Shown here piece by piece: positions 1 to 6,700 of a DNA stretch of 6,894 bases (its first letter is position 1; the number at the start of each line of letters is the position of its first letter). The notes below the pieces were generated by a model. The model was not told the origin of the DNA. It did not search any database and worked only from the letters and a program-made list of their open reading frames with translations. Source of the DNA: Bacteroidota bacterium (GTDB lineage: Bacteria; Bacteroidota; Bacteroidia; Bacteroidales; UBA10428); assembly GCA_024640925.1 (NCBI GenBank), contig JAHEEB010000220.1:1-6894 (forward strand), written 5' to 3'. The translations under genes and the position numbers were made by a program.

Positions 1-504
1 CCCCTAAAACCGGATTTTACATATAAATCATCCATATACATCGATTTGCCAACCCATGTATAATAACAGAAGGTGTCATCGGGGTTTTTATCAAAACACT
101 CATTTTTCGGTTTTTCTTTTCGGAGAGAACCTTGACTAACTCCGCCTTTTAAGGCGGTGATCAGACAGAATATACAACTGGCTTTAGCCATGCAATTAAT
201 GATCTATTTCAGGGCTAAAGCCCCATAAGCAATAGCCTTAAGCTCCGCCCTGAAGGACGGAGTTAGTCATATGCCCGATACTCTATTATACAGAAAGGTT
301 CTTGGGTAATGAAGAAGGACATATCCAACAATTATTTTATCAGTTGTTTCAGCAATAAAACAATTTATGAAATCCTTCTCCTCAATCATTTTTTCAACCG
401 TATTAATCATCTTTTCAGGTCTTCGTTCAAATAGAGCAAACTTTGTATAAATTATTAAGTTCCTCAAAATCTGATTCTTTAACGCTTCTTAAATTAATTT
501 CCAT
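1..504 (-). pseudogene. GNAT family N-acetyltransferase gene, frameshifted and split by a palindromic element; 3' end beyond the window
   Basis: Remnant of a small GNAT (acetyl-CoA-dependent N-acetyltransferase) gene; the substrate cannot be told. The start is ATG at 504-502, 24 nt after the larE stop. The first frame reads MEINLRSVKESDFEELNNLYK, then hits a stop. One base out of register at about 441, translation continues as FALFERRPEKM, then a strand resembling the GNAT core (CFIAETTDKIIVGYV), and stops at 269-267, where the palindromic element begins. Beyond that element, on the same strand, bases about 75-1 encode FCYYTWVGKSMYMDDLYV followed by KSGFRG. This is the next conserved block of the same family (YYTWxGKxLYMDDLYV, then the acetyl-CoA-binding RG segment). 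So one ancestral gene carries at least two lesions: a small indel near 441 and an insertion between GYV and YYTW. About 90 nt besides the 135-bp element also lie between the two conserved blocks and do not look like GNAT sequence. Recognition of the family is by eye; the broken state is directly visible. Confidence 0.82.
134..268. repeat. REPIN-like palindromic element (two inverted REP-like hairpins)
   Basis: Bases 134-144 (gactaactccg) are the exact reverse complement of 258-268. Each end continues into a GC-rich hairpin: ccgcctt at 142-148 pairs with aaggcgg at 151-157, and ctccg at 243-247 pairs with cggag at 258-262 around a cc-tgaa-gg core with one C/A mismatch. Read outward-in, the two ends are about 20/26 identical, so they are two copies of one REP-like unit in inverted orientation. 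Between them ggctttagcc (180-189) pairs with ggctaaagcc (213-222). Such paired units are known as REPINs and are mobilised in trans by RAYT tyrosine transposases of the IS200/IS605 relatives; no such transposase is in this window. The element interrupts the acetyltransferase gene and supplies part of its premature stop codon. Assignment to a repeat family rests on architecture, as copies elsewhere cannot be seen. Confidence 0.75.
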
Positions 505-528
505 ATATTAATTTATTTTTTTTAAATT

Positions 529-1353
529 CTATTTTGGCTGATTAACAGCCACGCTTAAATTTTCATTCATACTTCCCTGTCTGTATCCCTCAAGGTCAAC
601 AGTTACAATAGCAAAACCAATTAATTTTGCTTTTTCAATAACATTAAGTCGTACTTCGTTTTCAAAAAACCGGTTGACATCTTGTGATGAAACCTCTATT
701 TTAAGCGTTTTATTATTATACCGGGCCCTTACATAATGAAAACCAATATCATATAAGTAATTTTCCATTTCATCTATCATTCGCAGACTTTTGATTTCAA
801 TAGTTTCCCCATATGCAAACCGCGATGAAAGACAAGCCATTGCTTCTTTATCCCAGGTGGATAACCCTAATTCTTTTGAAAGTTCCCTTATCTCGTATTT
901 AGTTAAACCAGCCTCCTGCAAAGGACTCCTTACTCCAAGTTCGCGGAGCGCTTTTAGTCCTGGCCGGTAATCCTGCAAATCATCTGCATTGGAGCCATCG
1001 ACCAGGTTGGAAATTTTCAGTTCTTTAGAAGTAAAAGCTATTTGTGTAAAGAGTTCATTTTTACAGTAATAACACCTGTTTGCCGGATTTTTTTTAAATT
1101 CAGGATTTTCAAGCTCATGTGTTTCAATTATTTTTATTCGGGCATTAATACTGGCTGCAAAACTTTTGGCTTGCTCCAATTCACGCATTGGATAAGTAGG
1201 AGAAACAGCTAAAACTCCATAGACATTATCACCTAAGACATCCACTGCTACTTTTAATAAAAAAGCGCTATCGACTCCTCCAGAATAGGCAACAACGACA
1301 TTGTCCATGTCTTTTAATATTTCACGTAGTTTTTTGTACTTTATATTTATCAT
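529..1353 (-). CDS. larE: ATP-dependent sacrificial sulfur transferase LarE
   Basis: A 274-residue cytoplasmic PP-loop ATPase of the LarE family. LarE activates a carboxylate of the pyridinium dicarboxylate precursor with ATP and inserts sulfur, one step in making the nickel-pincer nucleotide cofactor of lactate racemase and related LarA enzymes. The N-terminal ATP pyrophosphatase signature SGGVDS lies at residues 24-29. RCYYCK at 93-98, DGSNADD at 119-125 and MACLSSR at 172-178 are family blocks. Cys174 sits where the sacrificial cysteine (Cys176) of Lactobacillus plantarum LarE lies. Cys94 and Cys97 add two more cysteines, so a cluster-bearing, catalytic type of LarE is possible (inference). 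The length is normal for the family. The ATG is preceded by AAGGA four bases upstream (1362-1358). The stop is 24 nt from the broken acetyltransferase start, and the gene begins 40 nt after the broken gapdh. No larA, larB or larC is present, so the client enzyme must be encoded elsewhere or the role has diverged. Confidence 0.93.
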   Translation of the reverse strand: MINIKYKKLREILKDMDNVVVAYSGGVDSAFLLKVAVDVLGDNVYGVLAVSPTYPMRELEQAKSFAASINARIKIIETHELENPEFKKNPANRCYYCKNELFTQIAFTSKELKISNLVDGSNADDLQDYRPGLKALRELGVRSPLQEAGLTKYEIRELSKELGLSTWDKEAMACLSSRFAYGETIEIKSLRMIDEMENYLYDIGFHYVRARYNNKTLKIEVSSQDVNRFFENEVRLNVIEKAKLIGFAIVTVDLEGYRQGSMNENLSVAVNQPK

Positions 1354-1393
1354 GTTTTCCTTTTGTTTTAAAACAGATTCGTTTTAATAAAAC

Positions 1394-2319
1394 CTATCGG
1401 GTTTGTGTAATAAGGGTTAATAAGTCAACAACCCTTTGCGAATAAGCAGTTTCATTATCGTACCAGGCTAAAATCTGTATAAAATCACCGTTTATTACTT
1501 TTGTGGATAAAGAATCGAAAACTGCCGAATGTCTGTTTCCAATGATATCTGTAGAAACAACAGGATCGGAACAATATTCAACTATTCTTTTCATTTCGTT
1601 GGCAGTTGCGCGCTTAAATTCCTCATTAATACTATATGCGGTAACATGCTTATTCAGACAGGCGGTTATTTCTACATAAGAACCTAATGGGATGGGTACA
1701 CGAGTTGCAAAACCATCCACTTTTCCTGATAAGCCAGGCAAAACCTTTTTCAACGATTCAACAGCTGTACTTGTGGTAGGAATAATGTTGCAAAGTGCAG
1801 CCCTTGAACGACGCAAATCGCTGTGCGGGCCATCGTGTAATGATTGATTATTGGTATAGGGATGGATTGTATTGAAAAATGCTTTTTCCAAACCAAATGC
1901 TTCGTCTAACACTTTTATCAGAGGGGCTATACAATTTGTTGTGCACGATGCATTAGAAATAATAATGTCATTGACGGTTAATTCCTGCTCGTTAACACCA
2001 ATAACAATGGCTTTATTAATAGAATCATCCCCTGGCTGGCACAGAATAACTTGTTGTATTCACCCCAGGGAATATTTTTAGGATCCGTTTCATGAAACAA
2101 CGCAATCTTTCTGTTATTAAGAAGAATGGAATCATCATTAAATTCAGTTACATCAAAGAATTTTCCATGCAACGAATCGTATTTCAGCAAGTTAAACAAA
2201 GTAGCAGAAGGCATAGGATCGTTTACTGCAGCCACTTCAAAATTATCCGATTCGGAAAGAAAACGTATCAAGAGTTTTCCAATCCGGCCACATCCATTAA
2301 TCCCAACTTTTACAGACAT
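1394..2319 (-). pseudogene. gap: glyceraldehyde-3-phosphate dehydrogenase, broken by an internal frameshifting deletion
   Basis: Type I phosphorylating GAPDH (glycolysis: G3P + NAD+ + Pi to 1,3-bisphosphoglycerate). The first frame (start 2319) has the Rossmann motif GINGCGRIGK at residues 6-15, AVND with Asp34 (an NAD+-type acceptor), KYDSLHGKF at 47-54 and IPWGE at 83-87, then loses similarity at about 2055. From about 2050 a different frame resumes the family sequence: VILCQPGDD, then IVIGVN, the active-site SNASCTTNC (catalytic Cys codon 1943-1945), the histidine of NTIHPYTN (codon 1862-1864), DGPHSDLRRSRAA, and WYDNETAYSQRVVDL near the end. What is missing is the stretch after PWGE that holds the D-x-V-x-E-S/C-T-G strand and the helix before KVI. 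The whole span is 926 nt against about 1008 for a 335-residue GAPDH, a shortfall of about 82 nt, not a multiple of three. Both halves look otherwise well conserved, so the lesion may be recent. A functional gap gene probably exists elsewhere. No strong ribosome-binding site is visible at 2319. Confidence 0.88.
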
Positions 2320-2459
2320 GATAAATATATTAATAGGAATGCAAATCTTCAGCTTATTTTTAATTCCTGAAATCCCGCATTTATGGTATATTGAATTTTA
2401 GTTTTATTCTTGTATTCTTTTGGCAGGCTAGAAGAAAATATCACATAAACAGGGGATAT

Positions 2460-2490
2460 CAAATATACTTCAATGTTGTATTTTTGCAAT
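2460..2490 (-). promoter_or_regulatory. candidate Bacteroidota-type promoter for the gapdh-larE-GNAT unit
   Basis: On the minus strand TATATTTG (2467-2460) matches the -7 consensus TAnnTTTG exactly. ATTG at 2490-2487 gives a partial -33 box (TTTG/TTG) with a 19-nt spacer, within the usual range. The resulting leader to the gapdh ATG would be about 135 nt, which is long. Short AT-rich motifs arise by chance in such DNA, so this is tentative. Confidence 0.4.
2479..2486 (+). promoter_or_regulatory. candidate -7 box for the copper cluster
   Basis: TATTTTTG fits TAnnTTTG and lies about 42 nt before the ATG at 2528, a sensible place for the promoter of the first gene in the copper cluster. No TTTG is found 19-21 nt upstream, so the -33 box is absent or an activator replaces it. 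It overlaps the divergent candidate promoter on the other strand, so one regulator bound here could affect both directions. Confidence 0.35.
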
Positions 2491-2527
2491 CATAAAACTT
2501 TTTGAACAGTTAATTGTTATACCTAAA

Positions 2528-2941
2528 ATGAAAAAACTTTTTTCCATATTATTTGTTTTTCTCATCCTGCTTTCAGGAATGCATCTTTCTATTGCAACCC
2601 ATATTTGTGGTGGCGAGATAGCAGCTGTGAAATGGTCATTCTCCGGTGAGAAAGCAACTTGTGGCATGGAGAATACAAAAACATACCCTGTAAACCACGG
2701 AATTACTTCAAACTGCTGCCATAACAATATTGCAGTTTATTCAATAGACAATAATTACAATCCTACTTCCTTCCAAATTAAAGAATCAGAAAAAAATGTA
2801 TTACTGGTCTATTATATACCGGTAACTATTTCATTTAGTACCTCTGTTAGTGCAAACTCATTACATAATAATTCTATTCCTCCAAATATTGCATTGACAA
2901 GCGATGTTAACCTTTCTGATATTTGCGTTTTCCGTATTTGA
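2528..2941 (+). CDS. secreted HYC_CC_PP family protein (function unknown, copper-cluster associated)
   Basis: A 137-residue exported protein of unknown biochemical function. Residues 1-23 form a signal peptide: MKK, a long hydrophobic run, then a likely cut near SIA/TH. The features that name the family are visible: HIC at 25-27 (the HYC position), Cys45, the CC pair at 63-64, PP at 118-119 and the C-terminal CVFRI (133-137, with Cys133). Five cysteines and several histidines in a mature protein of about 114 residues would suit disulfides or metal binding, but this is inference. It is the first plus-strand gene, 103 nt ahead of the HMA-domain gene. As I recall, family members in Bacteroidota sit beside copper transport and TonB-dependent receptor genes, though no receptor is seen here. 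The start is the ATG followed by a normal signal peptide, at the right distance from a candidate -7 box. Family membership is fairly sure; the role is not known. Confidence 0.8.
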   Translation: MKKLFSILFVFLILLSGMHLSIATHICGGEIAAVKWSFSGEKATCGMENTKTYPVNHGITSNCCHNNIAVYSIDNNYNPTSFQIKESEKNVLLVYYIPVTISFSTSVSANSLHNNSIPPNIALTSDVNLSDICVFRI

Positions 2942-2992
2942 GAACGACATCCTTTCTATTATTTTGCAAAAAAGCTATTATGCTTTATTGTT

Positions 2993-3009
2993 AAAATGAT
3001 GCTCATTTT
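2993..3009. promoter_or_regulatory. perfect AT-rich dyad upstream of the HMA gene
   Basis: AAAATGA (2993-2999) and TCATTTT (3003-3009) form a perfect 7-bp inverted repeat around TGC, 36 nt before the ATG at 3045 and 52 nt after the preceding stop. It could be an operator for a metal-responsive regulator or a weak hairpin. It is too AT-rich and lacks the U-run to be a convincing intrinsic terminator. Confidence 0.3.
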
Positions 3010-3044
3010 CCATTTCTAAATTTTCACAATTAAATTTTAAAATA

Positions 3045-3404
3045 ATGAAAAAATTAAAATTCATTGTTGCTGCTATATTGGCAGTAGTATTGGGCACAAC
3101 TACATATGCCCAAATACAGGACAATTCTAAAATGACAACTAAAACCGAAACTTTTAAGGTTTGGGGTAGTTGTGAAATGTGCAAAGCACGAATTGAAAAG
3201 GCTGCTAAAACAGATGGTGTTTCTAAGGCCGAATGGAGCGATGAAACAAAGATACTCACATTAATTTACGACCCATCGAAAGTGAATAGCGACGATGTGT
3301 TAAAAAAGATTGCCACTGTTGGACATGATACCGAAAAATTCAAAGCAGATGATAAAGTCTATAACAGTTTACCTGCCTGCTGCAAATATGAACGGAGAAA
3401 ATAG
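3045..3404 (+). CDS. exported heavy-metal-associated (HMA) domain protein
   Basis: A 119-residue periplasmic metal-binding protein. Residues 1-22 are a signal peptide ending TTYA before Gln23 (a classic AxA-like cut, YAQ). The mature part carries one HMA domain from about residue 34 to 100. The metal site is GSCEMCKARIEKA, with Cys43 and Cys46 as the CxxC pair that binds Cu(I), Ag(I) or Hg(II) in CopZ/MerP relatives, followed by the usual beta-alpha-beta pattern (GVSKAEWSDETKILTLIYDP, then a helix and VGHDTE). After the domain comes a short tail, LPACCKYER, with Cys112-Cys113, which may add a second thiol site. The location between a HYC_CC_PP protein and a copper-site lipoprotein, upstream of a CusA pump, suggests it collects copper in the periplasm and hands it on (inference). 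It resembles MerP in plan, but no other mer genes are present. The next gene starts 68 nt downstream. Confidence 0.9.
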   Translation: MKKLKFIVAAILAVVLGTTTYAQIQDNSKMTTKTETFKVWGSCEMCKARIEKAAKTDGVSKAEWSDETKILTLIYDPSKVNSDDVLKKIATVGHDTEKFKADDKVYNSLPACCKYERRK

Positions 3405-3472
3405 ATAAGCCCGAATTCAAAGAGATTTGTAGATAAATTTTTGTAAATTAAGTAGTTCTAATTTAATTGATT

Positions 3473-3670
3473 ATGAAAAAGGAGATTTTTCTATTGACAT
3501 TTGCTGTAATAACCATGATTGCTGTCTCGTGCAGTGGTAGTTCTTCTCACAAACAAAGTGATTCCACCACAAAAGAGGTGTTATACACATGCACTATGCA
3601 CCCTGAAGTGATTAGTGATAAGCCAGGTTCTTGTCCTAAGTGTGGAATGACTCTGGTTGTTAAAGAATAG
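3473..3670 (+). CDS. small lipoprotein with a heavy-metal-binding domain (HMBD, YHS-like)
   Basis: A 65-residue lipoprotein. The start is the ATG at 3473 ([10 protein letters not shown]); an upstream in-frame TTG at 3467 is possible but less likely, since the ATG gives a textbook lipoprotein signal. The lipobox is AVSC with Cys20 as the lipidated residue. A Ser/Thr/Lys linker (21-35) leads to the domain at 36-63: [15 protein letters not shown] then SCPKCGM. Cys40, Met42, His43, Cys54, Cys57 and Met59 are the likely ligands. The same domain is often found at the N-terminus of CusB-type adaptors and in copper P-type ATPases, where it binds Cu(I)/Ag(I). Here it stands alone on a lipid anchor, directly ahead of cusA (74 nt). 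The probable role is membrane-bound copper capture near the pump, as inferred from the domain and the neighbour. It is short but convincing because the domain is complete. Confidence 0.88.
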   Translation: MKKEIFLLTFAVITMIAVSCSGSSSHKQSDSTTKEVLYTCTMHPEVISDKPGSCPKCGMTLVVKE

Positions 3671-3729
3671 CAGGTGATTTCGAATCGAATGAAAATGGTG
3701 ATGTACTGGTTTAGCTGGTGCATCACCTG
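3671..3729 (+). promoter_or_regulatory. intercistronic RNA with two competing stems ahead of cusA
   Basis: Starting at the first base after the lipoprotein stop, caggtgat (3671-3678) pairs perfectly with atcacctg (3722-3729). A second copy of the left arm, ggtgatg (3697-3703), pairs perfectly with catcacc (3721-3727). The two pairings share their right arm, so only one can form. There is no U-tract after it, so it is not a normal terminator. It may be a stabilising hairpin, a processing site that sets cusA levels, or a simple switch. Confidence 0.45.
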
Positions 3730-3744
3730 ATTAAATTATTAATT

Positions 3745-6700
3745 ATGTTTAACCGACTTGTCAAATATTTTCTCGAAAACCGTCTGGTTACCTTTATCTT
3801 TCTCATTGTCTTTGTTGTGTTGGGAATTGTTTACACACCGTTTAACTGGAATACAGGCTTTTTACCACGAGATCCAATTCCGGTGGATGCAATACCCGAT
3901 ATTGGCGACAATCAGCAGATCGTGGCAACTGAATGGATGGGACGTTCGCCAAAAGATATTCAGGACCAGGTTACTTATCCGCTTACAACTGCTTTGCTTG
4001 GAATTCCGGGTGTTAAAACTGTACGTAGTACTTCCATGTTTGGCATGTCGTTTATCTATGTTATTTTTAAAGATAAGGTCGAATTTTACTGGAGCCGTTC
4101 GCGTATTCTCGAAAAACTAAACTCCTTACCATCGGGGACTTTGCCCATAGGTGTAACACCTACACTTGGCCCCGATGCTACAGCACTTGGGCAGATATAC
4201 TGGTACACCCTCGAAGGACGTAACCCAAAAACTGGAGAAGCAAATGGTGGTTGGAATCCGCAGGAGTTACGCACCATTCAGGACTTTTATGTAAAATACA
4301 GTCTTTCAACAGCAGAAGGAGTATCGGAAGTAGCATCGGTGGGTGGTTTTATAAAGGAATATCAGGTTGATATAAACCCTGAAGCGCTTAAAGCATACAA
4401 TGTATCAGTAATGGATGTAATGAACGCCGTCAAACAGAGTAATCTGGATATTGGGGCTGAAACCATTGAACTGAACAATGTTGAATACATTATCAGGGGA
4501 TTAGGGTATGTAAAGAATCTGGATGACCTTGAAAATTCGGTAATTACTGTTCGAAACAATGTTCCTGTGCGAATTAAGGACGTTGCCCAAACCTCGAATG
4601 GTCCTGCTACACGTCGTGGTGGACTCGATAAAGGCGGTTCCGAGGCTGTGGGAGCAGTTGTGGTTGCGAGATATGGATCAAACCCCATGGATGTGATTAC
4701 GAATGTTAAAAACAAAATAAAGGAAATAGAAGCAGGACTACCCCAAAAAACATTACCCGATGGCAGCATATCTAAAGTTACCATTGTTCCTTTTTACGAT
4801 CGCACAGGATTGATTAAGGAAACCATTGGAACGCTGGAATCGGCCTTATCGCACGAAATCCTGATTAGCATTATAGTAATTATTATACTGGTCTTTAATA
4901 TCAGGGCTTCTGTTATTGTAGCCGGGTTACTTCCCATAGGGGTTTTAATGACTTTCATTTTAATGCATTTATTTGGGGTCGATGCAAATATTGTAGCCTT
5001 ATCGGGTATTGCCATTGCCATTGGAGTAATGGTAGATATTGGGATTGTCGATGTGGAGAATATTCTCCGACATTTAGAAATGCCTGAAAACCACGGCATA
5101 CGTGGCAAAAAATTAATGTCTGTTATTTACCTGGCAACTACCGAAGTAAGAGCAGCAGTTGTTACTTCAATAGCAACTACTATAGTCAGCTTCATTCCTG
5201 TATTTGCTTTGGAAGCATCGGAAGGTAAACTATTTCACCCCCTGGCGTTTACGAAAACTTTCGCCCTGTTATCGGCCTTTATTTTAGGTATTGTTGTATT
5301 GCCTACATTGGTGCATATATTCTACAATATCCGCTTCGATACAAAGAAAATACGAAAGTGGTTTAACGGCAGCCTTATAGTGGCAGGTATCTTATTTATT
5401 ATCTTTTGGCATACATGGACAGCTTTGGCTTTAATAGCCATAGGCATAAACAACTTGATGGAATATCGCTGGCCTGAAAAACGCAAAGAATATACAAACT
5501 ACATAAACATTGCAATTACTGTATTGGTTGCAGCGTATTTCTTATCAATTGAATGGTTGCCTTTAGGGGCTCACAATAGCACCCTTATTAACTTCTTTTT
5601 TGTTGCTGGCATAGTCGGTGTAATTCTTACAGCCCTTATGTCCCTGGTTCATTTTTACGAACCAATACTTCGCTGGGGCTTACGCAACAAATGGAAATTT
5701 CTATTACTTCCTGCTTTTACACTATTTTTTGGAATAATGGTGTGGCAGGGTTTCGATAAAATATTCGGGTTCGTGGCAACAGGTTTTGAAAAGGTTGGCT
5801 GGCAAAGTTTCAGGCAAACAGCAGTTTGGCAAGCTCCTGCAAAAATATTCCCGGGTACAGGCAAAGAGTTTATGCCATCGCTTAACGAAGGTTCTTTCCT
5901 ATTAATGCCTACAAGTATGCCCCATTCGAGCATAGAAAAGAATTTAGAATATATTGAAACACTCGACAAACGTCTTTCGGCAATTCCTGAAGTGGAGGTT
6001 GCTGTTGGCAAGTGGGGTCGTGTAAATTCAGCCCTCGACCCTGCACCTGTACAAATGTTCGAGAATACAATCAATTACCGCTCCGAATACATTTTAGATG
6101 AAAATGGGCATAGAGTTCAGTTTAAAGTGGATGATAATGGTTGGTTTGTTTTGGATATTTATGAAATTAGAAATGCAATAGAATTAAATAGAAATAAAAA
6201 AGAAACAGATAGAAGTACAATTGGTATAAATGGTAATACGATTGATATAAAAAGCATTAAAAATATTTATTATGATAAGGAGAATGAATTATTTCATATT
6301 TTATTTAACGATAAATGGATAACAACTAAATCTGCCGACCAATCTGGTTCAACTTATTTAAACTTATTTCAATATATTTCCAATAATATCAATATATTTT
6401 TAATTAAAGATGAAGATGGAGAGTATTACAGACAGTGGAGAAAGAATATAAAGAACCCGGATGATATCTGGAACGAAATTGTAAAAGTCACCAACATTCC
6501 GGGACTTACCTCTGCGCCTAAATTGCAGCCTATCGAAACCCGCTTGGTAATGTTATCAACAGGTATGCGTGCGCCAATGGGCTTAAAAGTGTATGGCCCC
6601 GATTTGGAAACTATTGAACAAGCTGGGATGATGTTTGAACAAGCTCTAAGGGAAGTTCCTTCGGTTAAATCATCATCGGTATTTTACGACCGTGCAGTGG

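Noticed and set aside
1394..1912. A separate 172-residue dehydrogenase starting at GTG 1912
   Set aside because: The same frame continues upstream with the active-site SNASCTTNC and IVIGVN blocks, so this is the C-terminal half of the broken gapdh, not a gene with its own start.
1872..2401. Plus-strand frames opposite gapdh
   Set aside because: They overlap recognisable GAPDH coding sequence and show no domain or signal features.
2470..3259. Minus-strand frames opposite the HYC_CC_PP and HMA genes
   Set aside because: The plus strand encodes complete exported proteins with signal peptides and motifs; the opposite frames show neither.
3045..3404. merP of a mercury-resistance operon
   Set aside because: The HMA/CxxC plan fits, but there is no merT, merA or merR, and the neighbours are copper efflux genes.
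3671..3729. Rho-independent terminator before cusA
   Set aside because: The hairpin is not followed by a run of T and has a long loop.
4086..6074. Minus-strand open frames opposite cusA
   Set aside because: They are low-complexity Ser/Thr/Pro/Ile-rich translations opposite a well-conserved RND protein, with no family features; they are antisense shadows.
6205..6390. LytTR-like or PH-like fold for the cusA insert
   Set aside because: The strand-and-helix pattern vaguely resembles such folds, but no diagnostic residues can be pointed to, so no assignment is made.
6151..6400. Intein inside cusA
   Set aside because: At about 82 residues it is too short, lacks a Cys/Ser first residue and a terminal His-Asn before Cys/Ser/Thr, and the site is a variable linker, whereas inteins favour conserved sites.
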